Assembly (NCBI GenBank): GCA_964617665.1 | Contig: CAZUAH010000401.1 | Location: 1 to 12,836 of the forward strand | Direction: 5' to 3' | Length of the DNA: 12,836 nt | From: JADHUC01 sp964617665 | Lineage (GTDB): Bacteria; Planctomycetota; Planctomycetia; Pirellulales; Pirellulaceae | Part shown: positions 1-8,500 of the stretch, piece by piece | Numbering within the stretch: position 1 is the stretch's first letter | Layout of the letters: every line of letters starts with the position of its first letter | Translations under genes and position numbers: made by a program | The notes under the pieces: generated by a model | Database searches by the model: none | What the model saw: the letters and a program-made list of their open reading frames with translations, nothing else | What the model was told of the DNA's origin: nothing

Positions 1-9
1 TTTAGGCCA

Positions 10-87
10 GGGTGGCCGGGGTTGGAGGGCGCAAGCCCGAAACCCCGGGGCTTCCATCGCTGACGCTCAGTCCAGCCCCGGCCACCC
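10..87. repeat. Long imperfect inverted repeat (stem of about 17 bp) with inner palindromes
   Basis: Bases 10-26 pair with 71-87 at 16 of 17 positions (arms read GGGTGGCCGGGG and CCCCGGCCACCC plus five more pairs). Inside lie a GGGC/GCCC mini-hairpin (27-30 with 35-38, GCAA loop) and the palindrome CCCCGGGG (43-50), so the whole could fold into a branched structure. It lies just past the 3' end of the minus-strand gene ending at 116. There is no T-run, so it is not a textbook intrinsic terminator, though it could act in mRNA 3'-end formation or stability. Its look resembles the dispersed GC-rich palindromes common in planctomycete genomes; that link is from general knowledge, not a search. 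Confidence 0.7.
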
Positions 88-115
88 AACCAGACATCGA
101 TCGGCAGACGCACCG

Positions 116-634
116 CTAGGGCTTCGACGGAGCAAGACTTCTGAGGCATTTGAGGTACGTCGCGTGTTTCGCCTCGGTCATGTCGGCGGACTTGTCAACG
201 AATGTGACGATCAAGGTCTTTCCGCCGTAGTCGGTTGCCAGGCGCACGGCCCGCAGTCCGCCGAGGATGCTTCGCCAGGAGGCGTCGCAAACGAATGTCT
301 CCAATTCGTTGATCGTCTCTTTCTTCTGATAGTGGATCTCCGCCGATGGGACACGGCTGACCAATCCCTTTACCAACTCTTCCGCCGTCTTTCCGCCGTG
401 ATCTTCGAGTGTGATGTTCACGTTCGGGTATAGCCCCGTCCCTGCGCGAAACGAAGCCAGAACGCTTTTCCCGGAGATTCCGCCCTTCTCCCAACCCCTC
501 GGAAGATCGACTCGCAGGTCGGTCTTCGGAATATCCATACGCTGCAACTCCACTTTCTCTGCACCGACGGCCACGTGACCAGTCATCAGCAAAATCGTCG
601 CCATACCCAATAGCACAGACACAGTCCTCATCAT
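116..634 (-). CDS. Small secreted or periplasmic protein of unknown function
   Basis: A 172-residue protein whose family I do not recognise with certainty. Residues 1-25 form a clear Sec signal peptide: MMRTVS, a hydrophobic core, then a cleavage site after AVGA (residues 22-25). The mature part of about 147 residues opens with a segment of the type 'DLRVDLPRGWEK' and ends with a helix-like stretch before 'YLKCLRSL'. That order resembles PsbP/DcrB-like (DUF1795-type) small alpha-beta domains, which is only a fold guess. Cys116 and Cys163 could form a disulfide after export. The frame is open upstream to 739, but I start at 634 because the signal peptide begins there and AAAGGGG stands just before it. 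A second ATG at 631 has the better spacing (7 nt rather than 4) and is equally possible. It is transcribed away from the sigma factor gene, with no partner gene visible. Confidence 0.75.
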   Translation of the reverse strand: MMRTVSVLLGMATILLMTGHVAVGAEKVELQRMDIPKTDLRVDLPRGWEKGGISGKSVLASFRAGTGLYPNVNITLEDHGGKTAEELVKGLVSRVPSAEIHYQKKETINELETFVCDASWRSILGGLRAVRLATDYGGKTLIVTFVDKSADMTEAKHATYLKCLRSLAPSKP

Positions 635-745
635 GATGCCCCTTTCCCATGAATCTCGTGTTACGCATTCCCAAAGTCTACCTCGCGTACCGTTCGACGA
701 CGGGGCGACTTTTTCGGTACTCCTCACTGGCCCCGACACCTCAAC

Positions 746-759
746 CGGCCCGAAGGCCG
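746..759. repeat. Small hairpin, 5-bp stem with CGAA loop
   Basis: CGGCC (746-750) pairs with GGCCG (755-759) around a CGAA tetraloop. It lies about 110 bases upstream of the minus-strand secreted-protein start and opens the cluster of palindromes that fills the intergenic region. Role unknown. Confidence 0.5.
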
Positions 760-809
760 TGCAGCTCTTAGGTTTGTCCGTAGCCTACAGTTAAATTCAC
801 TCTTCCCCT

Positions 810-896
810 GGGAGAGTCGAGCCGAAGGCTCGGAGAGGGGCCCGCGTCCTGCCCTCCTCGGGCCTTCGGCCCGCCCCTCCCGCTCATCGCGGGAGG
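810..896. repeat. Intergenic palindrome cluster: two inverted copies of one hairpin unit plus a third hairpin
   Basis: Three strong hairpins stand in a row: CGAGCC/GGCTCG (818-823 with 827-832, GAA loop), CGGGCC/GGCCCG (859-864 with 868-873, TTC loop) and CCTCCCGC/GCGGGAGG (876-883 with 889-896, 5-nt loop). Read on the opposite strand, the block around 850-880 is a near-copy of the block at 810-841 (GGGAG, then a GCC-GAA-GGC core, then G-rich flank). The pair is therefore an inverted duplication of a single repeat unit, much like paired REP/BIME elements in other bacteria. It sits between two divergent genes and shows no reading frame worth calling. Possible roles are transcription insulation, RNA stability or nucleoid binding; none is shown by the sequence. 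Confidence 0.7.
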
Positions 897-980
897 ATGA
901 TGCGTTTTCTAGCCCGCACGACTTCCCCTGTGACGGTCGGAAGAGAGGTCTCGCCGCCCTCTTAGTTTCCAAACCCGTTT

Positions 981-1001
981 CGACCGGCGCAAGGCCGGTC
1001 G
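981..1001. repeat. Strong hairpin, 8-bp stem
   Basis: CGACCGGC (981-988) pairs perfectly with GCCGGTCG (994-1001) around a 5-nt loop. It is followed by GGGATGAGCGACGGAGAGC and then a short T-run (1020-1024). Read on the plus strand this could work as a weak terminator that shields the sigma-factor promoter from upstream transcription, but the T-run begins about 18 bases after the stem, too far for a standard intrinsic terminator. Confidence 0.55.
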
Positions 1002-1131
1002 GGATGAGCGACGGAGAGCTTTTTCCCCATGCCTGACGTAGCCAGTGTGGTTTGTACTGGTGATCGGGATGTTTTGGGTTTTGCCTAGCCGAATTGGAAA
1101 ATGTCCTTGTCGAGGCAGGGCTCGGCGGGTT

Positions 1132-1160
1132 TTGCCCGGAGAGCGTGGTCGTGTTATGCT
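1132..1160 (+). promoter_or_regulatory. Predicted housekeeping-type promoter of the sigma factor / kinase unit
   Basis: A -35-like TTGCCC (1132-1137) and a -10-like TATGCT (1155-1160) are separated by exactly 17 bases, with a TG at 1152-1153 giving an extended -10. Transcription would begin near 1167, leaving a leader of roughly 40 bases before the ATG at 1209. The elements fit the sigma-70 consensus, which argues that basal expression does not depend on the encoded ECF factor. The 10-mer GGGTTTTGCC occurs at 1076-1085 and again at 1127-1136, overlapping the -35, and might be an operator pair. This is by eye, without a scored matrix. Confidence 0.45.
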
Positions 1161-1208
1161 TGTGTCAATCACCCGGTTCAGTAGGGTGTCTCGATAGTAG
1201 ACGTTCAA

Positions 1209-1814
1209 ATGCCTGATATCGTTGATCCAACCGGAACCTTCACTGCATCGACCAATCTGCTGCGCCAAGTCAAATCTCGCGACCAGGATGCTTGGCGTCG
1301 TCTTGCTGGGATCTATGGGCCGCTGGTCTATCGTTGGGCACGAAAATCGGGGCTGCAGGCGGCCGATGCCGAGGACATCGTCGGCGAAGTGTTTGCCGAC
1401 GTGGTGAGGACGGTCGAGCGGTTTGCACATGACGGGCAGTCGCACAGCTTCCGTCGTTGGGTTCGAACCTTGGCATCGCGTAGACTGTTGAAGCACCTGC
1501 GTAAAAGGAACGCTCATCCCGTTGCACACGGCGGGTCTACTGCTTGCCTTCGCACGCAGAGTTTGGCCGAAGAGAGTCTTCATGAGAAGAATCTGGAGAC
1601 GCAAGACGAGGTCGAGTGGGTGCGGCAGCGGGCCATGCGGATCATCCAGGACGACTACAAACCATCGTATTGGAACGTGTTCCGGCGCGTGTCCCTCGAG
1701 GGCGAGACTCCAGCGGACGTTGCCAAGAGTGTAGGGATGAGCGTATGGGCCGTATACAAAGTACAGTCTCGGATCCTGCATCGGCTTCGAGCCGAATTGG
1801 ACGAGCCGATGTGA
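1209..1814 (+). CDS. ECF-like RNA polymerase sigma factor (sigma-70 family)
   Basis: A 201-residue sigma-70 family protein, usual size for an ECF factor, which directs RNA polymerase to a dedicated promoter set. Region 2 covers about residues 17-100: 'IYGPLVYRWARKSGLQ', then 'DAEDIVGEVFADVV', the core-binding and -10 recognition helices. A variable linker follows, then region 4 (about residues 140-198) with a helix-turn-helix around 'TPADVAKSVGMSVWAVYKVQ', which reads the -35 element. No region 3 is present, as expected for ECF. The ATG at 1209 has no clear Shine-Dalgarno, but later in-frame starts would cut into region 2. Its TGA ends one base before the start of the kinase gene, so the two are very probably co-transcribed and translationally coupled. 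Sigma factors linked to Ser/Thr kinases are a known planctomycete pattern; that this kinase controls it is inference. Confidence 0.9.
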   Translation: MPDIVDPTGTFTASTNLLRQVKSRDQDAWRRLAGIYGPLVYRWARKSGLQAADAEDIVGEVFADVVRTVERFAHDGQSHSFRRWVRTLASRRLLKHLRKRNAHPVAHGGSTACLRTQSLAEESLHEKNLETQDEVEWVRQRAMRIIQDDYKPSYWNVFRRVSLEGETPADVAKSVGMSVWAVYKVQSRILHRLRAELDEPM

Positions 1815-1815
1815 A

Positions 1816-4800
1816 ATGACCGGCAAGATGCGCGACGCAAACGACCAGAACACGACGTGCCCAAACGCCGAGACGCTTACGCGCTGCGTGCTGGGACGTT
1901 TGCCGCCGGATCAGCACGAGTTGGTGACGGCTCACGTTAACCAGTGCGCACGCTGCCAGGATACGATCCGGGATGTTGCCCCTCCTTGCGACGAGTTTGT
2001 CGAGAGCCTCCGGATTCCGCTCGCGCGTGACGGTTTCGAGGAGGAAGAGGAGTGTGCCACTTCCGTCTCACGCGTCGAAGGCCTTCTGGCAGAGGCGTTG
2101 AATCCCGAGGACCAGCCGACGGTTGCTATGTCAGAAGATCCCAGTGACGAGTCGCAAGCCATCGTTACCCAGGGCGTGTCCTCTTCGGCCTCGGGTACGG
2201 AAGCTCCAGCAAACGCCTTCATCGATCCAGGACAACTCGGTCCGTACCGCCTGCTGGAGAAGTTGGGCGAAGGCGGCATGGGCGCGGTGTACAAGGCGCT
2301 GCACACCAAGCTGGACCGTGTCGTTGCCGTCAAGGTGTTGGGAAAGACTCGACTGAACGACGCCGATGCGGTAGCCCGATTCGAGCGCGAGATGAAGGCG
2401 GTCGGCCGGCTGCAGCATCCGCACATCGTCCACGCCACCGACGCCGACGAAGACAACGGTGTCCACTACCTGGTCATGGAACTGGTGGTCGGAATCGACT
2501 TGTCCAGGCTCGGTCGGCGTCTGGCCCCATTGCCTGTGGCGGAAGCGTGCGAGTTGATACGCCAAGCGGCGGTCGGTTTGCAGTACGTCCACGAACACGG
2601 TCTGGTGCATCGCGACATCAAACCGTCGAATCTGATGCTCAGTGTAATCGACACGCTCCGCGAGTCGGAAAGTCGCTCACGGAGCGAGCGACCTACACTC
2701 AAGATCCTTGATCTTGGGCTCGCGCTGCTTGACGCAGAAAGCGGCGAGGGCGAGTTGACGTCGACGGGCCGAGTGATGGGCACCATCGACTATATGCCGC
2801 CAGAGCAGTTCGAGAACACACACGGTGTAGATATTCGCGCCGACATCTACAGTCTGGGAGCAACACTGTACAAGTTGTTGACAAGCCATGCTCCCTTTTC
2901 CGGCGAGAAGTATGGCAGCTCGCTCAAGAAGATCGCGGCGCTGGCTCGCGACGAGGCGCCATCAGTCAGCACGCATCGAAACGACCTGCCGCCGAAACTG
3001 GTGGCGATCATCGATCGGATGCTCGCGCGCAATCCCTCCAAACGATTTCAGACGCCGGGCGAGGCGGCCGACGCGCTGACACCGTTTGCCGAAGGGGCTG
3101 ATCTCGTTGCGTTGTGGGGGCGGGCCGAATCCGTACCGGAATCCAGTCCGAATGTTCGTCGAACAGCGGTTGCGGCGCAAACTGTGGTTGCGCCTGGACG
3201 ACCGCGGCGCACAAAGTCGATCGTTGTTTGGATTGCGGCCTTGGCGGTGATCGCTGGGGCAGCCGTTTGGGCCACGAGTCGCTTCCTTGTACGCGACGAA
3301 CCGAGCGTGGCCAGACAGCCCAAGTCGCTCGTCGGCCAGCCGTCAGACGTCCACTCGTCAGACTCAAATCAAAACGTCGAGCGGCCGTCGCCAAGATCAA
3401 CCGATGCAGCGGCCGATTTTGACGCAGGACGGGACATGGTCACGTTGCCCAATGGTTGGCAGATTGGTAAGCCGGTTAGGCTTGGACCACCGATCAACAG
3501 CGAGTCTGGCGACTTCAATCCGACGCTTTCGGCAGACGGGTTGACGATCATCTTCGGTTCACATCGCACGAGGGTTTGGGACGCTTTGTGGACCTCCAAC
3601 CGCGCGGGCATCGAACAGCCATGGAATGAACCCGTTAGGCTCAACGAGATGGTAGCCGAGTCGGCCGACCTGTCGGGAGATGGGCTGACCATTGTTCTCT
3701 CGGCAAAGTCTTCAGACGGAGGCGACCACCGCGATCTTTGGATGTGTACTCGTCGTTCGCGGGAACACCCGTTCGGCCCGCCCGAGAACTTGGGGACGGC
3801 AATCAATAGCAGCCACGACGAGGCAGGGCCCAGCCTCTCCGACGACGGACTCACTCTCCTGTTCGCATCGGGTCGACCGGGTGGACACGGAGACAGCGAC
3901 ATCTGGATGTCAACACGACCCTCCAAGGACCAGCCGTGGGCCGAAGCCGTGAACTTGGGATCGGCAGTGAACAGTATCAAATCGGACGGCGGCCCAGACT
4001 TGTCGGCCGACGGACTCGCCATGGTCTTCGAGTCTCGGCGTGAGGTGTCGCACGGGGTGGGCGATCTTTGGATGTCCACTCGCCAATCCATCGATCTGCC
4101 TTGGGGCGAACCCGTCAACCTGGGCGCCGAAGTAAACTCATCGACCTGGGACGCCGAACCCACGTTTGCGGCAGACGACACACTCTTGTATTACAGTACT
4201 CGACAGCCGAATCAAAACGACGAAGATCGCGGCAATGCGAACATCTGGAGAGTGCCCGTCAAGCGACCTGAATCACCGACGCTGCCTGACGGTCTTGTGA
4301 TCTCGGCCATGGGTTGGGAATTGGCCCATGTCTATCGAAACGCGAAAGGCATCGAGGGGATCGCCTTCGATCCCAGAGATGGCAAGTTGTACACGGGCGG
4401 GCTTGATCACGGCATCTGTCGATTCGAAGATAGCGGTCCCGTCAAAGCCATGGACAGGGCGGCGTCTTCGCCAGCGTTCGCTGCCGATGGTGAATCCATC
4501 TATTGCGTCGACTACGGTAAAACGACGCTGACCCAGGTGGATTGCGATTCGGCTGCGGCGATTCGTACGATCAACTCCAGGGACGCTATGTCATTCATCT
4601 TCCGGCTCGCCCCTTCCCCGTCGCGGTTCAAGGGGTCGGAGACTCGAGCGGGGGACCTGTTGGTTAGCGAAGCCGGACCTGGCACTGGAGGAGCTCTGCG
4701 TCGATTCACAACTGACGGGGAGGAGCCGGTAACGCTATTTGAATCTCCCGATGGAGACTATGTTTACGACTTCTGTTTCGGAAGCCACGACATCTATCTC

Positions 4801-5172
4801 ATTCGCGCGTACCTTCCCATGTCTGAAGGTTTCGACGCCACTAGGTTGAAACAGACGTTGTGCCGTCTCGACGACGGTAAACTCGTCACGATTTCCACGG
4901 ACGAACCGTTGGACAGCCTGGGAGCTATCGTATTCGATCATGTGACGTCTGACCTGCTGGTCGCATGCTGGGAGACCAACCGCATCCTCCGCGTCCGCCT
5001 GGACGAACAAGGACTCGCACGACAGGTGAGCACGGTCCTTGAAGGCTTCAAACGGGTTGCTGGTGGCGGGATGGCCATCTCGTTGGACGGTCGGCACTTG
5101 GCAATTCACGATTTGGAATCGCACACGATCTATGCGTTCTCAAGATCGGCAACCGGCAAGACAAGGAACTGA
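1816..5172 (+). CDS. Transmembrane Ser/Thr protein kinase with N-terminal zinc finger and C-terminal PD40 beta-propeller
   Basis: An 1118-residue Hanks-type kinase. Residues 15-51 form an anti-sigma-like zinc finger with H40-x3-C44-x2-C47 and upstream Cys15/Cys24. The kinase domain (about 142-425) has the glycine loop GEGGMG (151-156), Lys173, catalytic HRDIKPSN (265-272), DLG in place of DFG (Asp299 kept) and PPE in place of APE (328-330), so it should be active. A membrane helix lies at about 468-492, placing the finger and kinase in the cytoplasm and the rest outside. Five PD40 repeats (551-815) carry the 'LSADGLT' motif at residues 571, 619, 674, 729 and 784, the last four exactly 55 apart. 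A further propeller-like region fills about 830-1110. The ATG at 1816 follows the sigma-factor stop by one base (TGAAATG), implying translational coupling. A palindromic insertion lengthens the stretch between HRD and DLG. Likely role: a ligand-sensing kinase governing the adjacent sigma factor (inferred). Confidence 0.9.
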   Translation: MTGKMRDANDQNTTCPNAETLTRCVLGRLPPDQHELVTAHVNQCARCQDTIRDVAPPCDEFVESLRIPLARDGFEEEEECATSVSRVEGLLAEALNPEDQPTVAMSEDPSDESQAIVTQGVSSSASGTEAPANAFIDPGQLGPYRLLEKLGEGGMGAVYKALHTKLDRVVAVKVLGKTRLNDADAVARFEREMKAVGRLQHPHIVHATDADEDNGVHYLVMELVVGIDLSRLGRRLAPLPVAEACELIRQAAVGLQYVHEHGLVHRDIKPSNLMLSVIDTLRESESRSRSERPTLKILDLGLALLDAESGEGELTSTGRVMGTIDYMPPEQFENTHGVDIRADIYSLGATLYKLLTSHAPFSGEKYGSSLKKIAALARDEAPSVSTHRNDLPPKLVAIIDRMLARNPSKRFQTPGEAADALTPFAEGADLVALWGRAESVPESSPNVRRTAVAAQTVVAPGRPRRTKSIVVWIAALAVIAGAAVWATSRFLVRDEPSVARQPKSLVGQPSDVHSSDSNQNVERPSPRSTDAAADFDAGRDMVTLPNGWQIGKPVRLGPPINSESGDFNPTLSADGLTIIFGSHRTRVWDALWTSNRAGIEQPWNEPVRLNEMVAESADLSGDGLTIVLSAKSSDGGDHRDLWMCTRRSREHPFGPPENLGTAINSSHDEAGPSLSDDGLTLLFASGRPGGHGDSDIWMSTRPSKDQPWAEAVNLGSAVNSIKSDGGPDLSADGLAMVFESRREVSHGVGDLWMSTRQSIDLPWGEPVNLGAEVNSSTWDAEPTFAADDTLLYYSTRQPNQNDEDRGNANIWRVPVKRPESPTLPDGLVISAMGWELAHVYRNAKGIEGIAFDPRDGKLYTGGLDHGICRFEDSGPVKAMDRAASSPAFAADGESIYCVDYGKTTLTQVDCDSAAAIRTINSRDAMSFIFRLAPSPSRFKGSETRAGDLLVSEAGPGTGGALRRFTTDGEEPVTLFESPDGDYVYDFCFGSHDIYLIRAYLPMSEGFDATRLKQTLCRLDDGKLVTISTDEPLDSLGAIVFDHVTSDLLVACWETNRILRVRLDEQGLARQVSTVLEGFKRVAGGGMAISLDGRHLAIHDLESHTIYAFSRSATGKTRN
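2654..2692 (+). repeat. Palindromic element inserted in frame within the kinase domain
   Basis: Several alternative stems crowd into 39 bases: GTCGCTC (2672-2678) with GAGCGAC (2686-2692), CGCTCCG (2654-2660) with CGGAGCG (2680-2686), and CGCTC (2674-2678) with GAGCG (2682-2686). It encodes the polar stretch LRESESRSRSERP (residues 281-293). Asn272 and Asp299 are 27 residues apart here, whereas Hanks kinases usually have about 13, so roughly 14 residues look inserted. The insertion keeps the frame and falls in the loop between catalytic strands, where extra length is tolerated. It looks like a dispersed palindrome captured by a gene, comparable to Rickettsia palindromic elements (analogy only). 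Confidence 0.65.
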
Positions 5173-5517
5173 TCTCCCTGCCTGCAGGTTGCCACTCTGC
5201 CACGGCGTGACAACAAGGACACCATCGCACCTTCTTTGTCAGCGCAACCCAACACCACAGCAGCACTTGCGGCGGTTGATCGCAATCGATGTTGGAGGAG
5301 AATCTCAGATTCTTGGTCCAGAATCTGGCCAATCTTGTCCAAGACCATGCCGTTCGTGGATTAGAACAATTGACGTGCATTGCGCACAGATCTTAGCAGT
5401 CGTGCAGACGACCAGTAGCAATGGGTGTGAGAACGCGAACGGTTGCTCGTGGTTCATGCTTGCGGGTTACTGTCAAATGACTCACTATAGACGTTATTAG
5501 CCTAGCGGAGATGCCTC
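5173..5517. other. 345-base intergenic region without a credible gene
   Basis: No reading frame here has the codon pattern or a recognisable product to be called. Small structures are visible: GGCAACC (5148-5154) can pair with GGTTGCC (5187-5193), straddling the kinase stop codon; GAATCT (5300-5305 and again 5321-5326) flanks AGATTC (5307-5312), giving mutually exclusive pairings; TCTTGG (5311-5316) can pair with CCAAGA (5339-5344); GTCGT/ACGAC forms a small hairpin at 5399-5412. None is a clear terminator. A promoter for the next gene probably lies near its right end, but I see no convincing -35/-10 pair. Confidence 0.5.
5507..5510 (+). promoter_or_regulatory. Ribosome-binding site of the kinase-cyclase-ATPase-TPR gene
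   Basis: GGAG ends 7 bases before the ATG at 5518. Its presence supports that start and independent translation of the second kinase gene, unlike the coupled first kinase. Confidence 0.6.
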
Positions 5518-8500
5518 ATGGGTGTCGAGGATCCGAAACTTCCCAATCAAGATGCGGCAAATTCGCCTCCAAAGGAGACGCATGGCGAGGAAGGTTCGAC
5601 CAGATCCCAGCGAATCGACTCCGAAACGCTCGAGTTTGAACCGGCCCGTGGACGTTCGCAAACGGTTCCCGATGGGACGGAATCCCCCATCCCGGAAGAG
5701 ACTGGTCTTGATGCGCCCGAGGCGTTCGGCCGGTATCTGGTGCGTGGCGTCTTGGGCAAGGGTGGTTTTGGTGCCGTCTACCTCGGCTACGACGATCAGC
5801 TAGAGCGAGAAGTGGCGATCAAGGTGCCCCGTCTTGATGTTTCGTCGGAGCAGATCGAACAAGACTTCCTGACCGAGGCTCGCCGAGTCGCCCAACTCAG
5901 ACACCCCGGCATTGTGACGGTATTTGACGTTGGCGTGGACAACGGTCAATGCTACATCGTCTCCGACTATTTGCGCGGGCAAGACTTGACCGACTGGCTG
6001 AAAGAGAATCGGCCAACCCTCGAGCAAACCACGCGCATTGTGGCGGCCATGGCCGATGCCCTGGCCCACGCACACGCCCAGCGGACCGTGCATCGCGACC
6101 TGAAACCACGCAACGTGATCCTGACCGAGGGGCTTGTTCCGGTCATCATCGATTTCGGGTTGGCGGTCAGCGATCCCCAGGCCGTGGGTTCCGAGAAAGG
6201 GATTGTGTCGGGAACGCCAGCCTTCATGTCACCCGAACAGGTTCGCGGCGAAGGCCATCGCATTGATGGCAGAACGGACATCTTTGCTCTGGGCGTCATC
6301 CTGTATCTGATGCTGACCGGCCAACGTCCGTTTCAGTCCGGGGACCTCTCGGAATTGATGCGTCAGGTCCGAGAAGATGAACCACAACCTCCTCGGCAAC
6401 TGGTGCATGAGATACCTCGGGAGCTGGAACAGATCTGCCTGAAGGCGATGGCCAAAAAGCTCGGTGAGCGCTACACAACGGCCGCCGACATGGCTGAGGA
6501 TTTGCGACAACTGCCTGGCAGGGCGGTCACCTCTGGTCTTAGCCAGCAAACCGTGCTGCCACAGCCGACTGCCCCGCCCGTTCCGGCCCAATCATTTCCG
6601 ACTCGAACCGTACATCAACCGAATGGGGTGGAAGAGCCATCGGTTCAGGCCGATCATTCGGCGGCTGAGGCGTCGTCCTCGGACCTGTCGTCTATAAGCC
6701 GGGCTCGTGCGGCAGAACGCCGACGTGTGACGGTCGTGCACTGCGGGTGCGACCTTTACGAATCGGAGGAGATTCTCGAAACGCTCGATCCCGAAGAGCA
6801 ACAAGAGATACTGATCGATTTTCAACAGTTCTGCCGGGACACCGTGCAGCAGTTCGAAGGCACGGTTGTCCAGTCCACCGACGACGGTGTGCTGGCCTGT
6901 TTCGGCTACCCCGTAGCTTTAGAGGACGCACCGCAGTGCGCCGTGCGAGCCGGGCTGGGACTCCTGGATGGGATGACCGAGTTCAATAAACGGTTTCCGC
7001 AACAGCAGGAATTCCGCTTGTCCGCACTGGTCGCGATTCACAGCGACATGGCTGTGGTGGAGGACAAGGGTGGCGAGGGAGAGACCCTGTCGATTGTCGG
7101 CCAAGTGCGAAGCGTCGCCAGCAAGCTCGGATCCGTGGCAGACCCGAACACGGTTGTGATCAGCGAGGGCACACATCGGCTGGTCAAGAGTTTCTTTGAG
7201 TGCGAGAGCATTGGATCGCACCGCATCAAAGGCGCCGGCAAGATAGAAGTCCACCAGGTGCAAAGCGAACGCGCCGCAGGCAGTCGCATCGACGTGGCGG
7301 AGCCGGCGGGGCTGACGCCGCTGATCGGTCGCGATCGCGAGGTTGGGCTGCTCGAAGACCGATGGGAACAGGCCGCCGAAGGGATGGGCCAAGTGGTCTT
7401 GCTGATTGGCGAGGCAGGTCTTGGCAAGTCTCGCCTAGTACACGTGTTGAAACAGCACGTCGTCGGACACGCTGACGAAGGCGACCCCATCATCGAATGG
7501 CGCTGTTCACCACACCACCAGAACAGCAGTCTGCACCCTGCCACCGCGTGCTTCGAGAGCTTGCTCGGATTTGGCCGACAGGATTCCCCCGGCACTCGGC
7601 TCGATCAATTGGTCGAACATCTCCGACAACTAAACCTCGACGGCGACGAAGAGATCGGCCTGTTGGCATCGCTTCTGTCAATTCCGCTGGATGGCCGCTA
7701 TCCGTCGTTGGGCTTGAATCCCCAACGCCAGAAGGAGAAGACGCTCGACCTCTTGCTTGACTGGCTCCGCGAGTCTTCGTGCCAGCACCCAGTGTTGTTC
7801 ATTGTCGAGGATTTGCACTGGGTCGATCCCACGACGTTGGAGTTGTTAGAGACACTGGTCGATCAGGGATTCAACGACCGCATCTTGACCTTGCTGACAT
7901 TCCGCCCGGAATTCGAGACGCCCTGGAAGAGCAAAGCCCATCAAACGCAGGTCGCCCTAAATCGTCTGACGAAGCGCCAGATCGGCGAGATGATGGCGTT
8001 GAAGTCCGGAGTCAAGAAGATACCGCAACAGGTGGTCGACCAAGTGGTCGAACGAACCGATGGAGTTCCATTGTTCGTTGAAGAGTTCACCACCATGATC
8101 CTCGAGGCCGCCACGGTCCGAGAGACCGACGGCGACGCGGAGATGTCTGCCTCGTTCCCCGTGCACGAGATTCCCGCCACGCTGCAGGACCTGTTGATGG
8201 CACGCCTGGACCGCATGGCCAGCGATATCGAGGTCGTCCAGCTCGGTGCAACCATCGGGCGGGAATTCACGTACGAATTGGTCCAAGCCGTCTCGCCATT
8301 GGAGGACGCGGACCTGCAACAGGAGCTGGCCAAGCTGGTCGAAGCCGAACTGCTGTTTCAACGAGGACGTCCGCCCAGGGTTCGCTACATGTTTAAGCAC
8401 GCCCTGATTCAAGACGCGGCCTATCAGTCTTTGCTGAAGAAAAAGCGTCAGCAGTTTCATCTGCAAATCGCCGACGTTTTGGAAGCACAATTCCCGGAAA

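Noticed and set aside
635..739. N-terminal extension of the secreted protein to an ATG at 739
   Set aside because: It would bury the signal peptide behind 35 polar residues, and the better ribosome-binding site lies just before 634/631.
810..896. CRISPR-like array in the hairpin cluster
   Set aside because: The repeats are inverted and imperfect, spacers are not uniform, and no cas gene is present.
909..1853. 314-codon open frame on the minus strand across the sigma factor
   Set aside because: It is antisense to a clear ECF sigma factor and shows no domain; its tail runs into the intergenic hairpins.
3369..4181. 270-codon open frame on the minus strand
   Set aside because: It is antisense to the PD40 repeats and its own repetitive look merely mirrors them.
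5479..5490. GACTCACTATAG, identical to the core of the phage T7 promoter
   Set aside because: The upstream part of the T7 consensus is not matched (TCAAAT rather than TAATAC), and no phage polymerase or phage gene is near. A 12-base chance match is the simpler reading, though the TATAG may serve as part of a host promoter.
5039..5500. 153-codon plus-strand open frame spanning the end of the first kinase and the following gap
   Set aside because: It starts out of frame inside the kinase gene and its product has no recognisable features.
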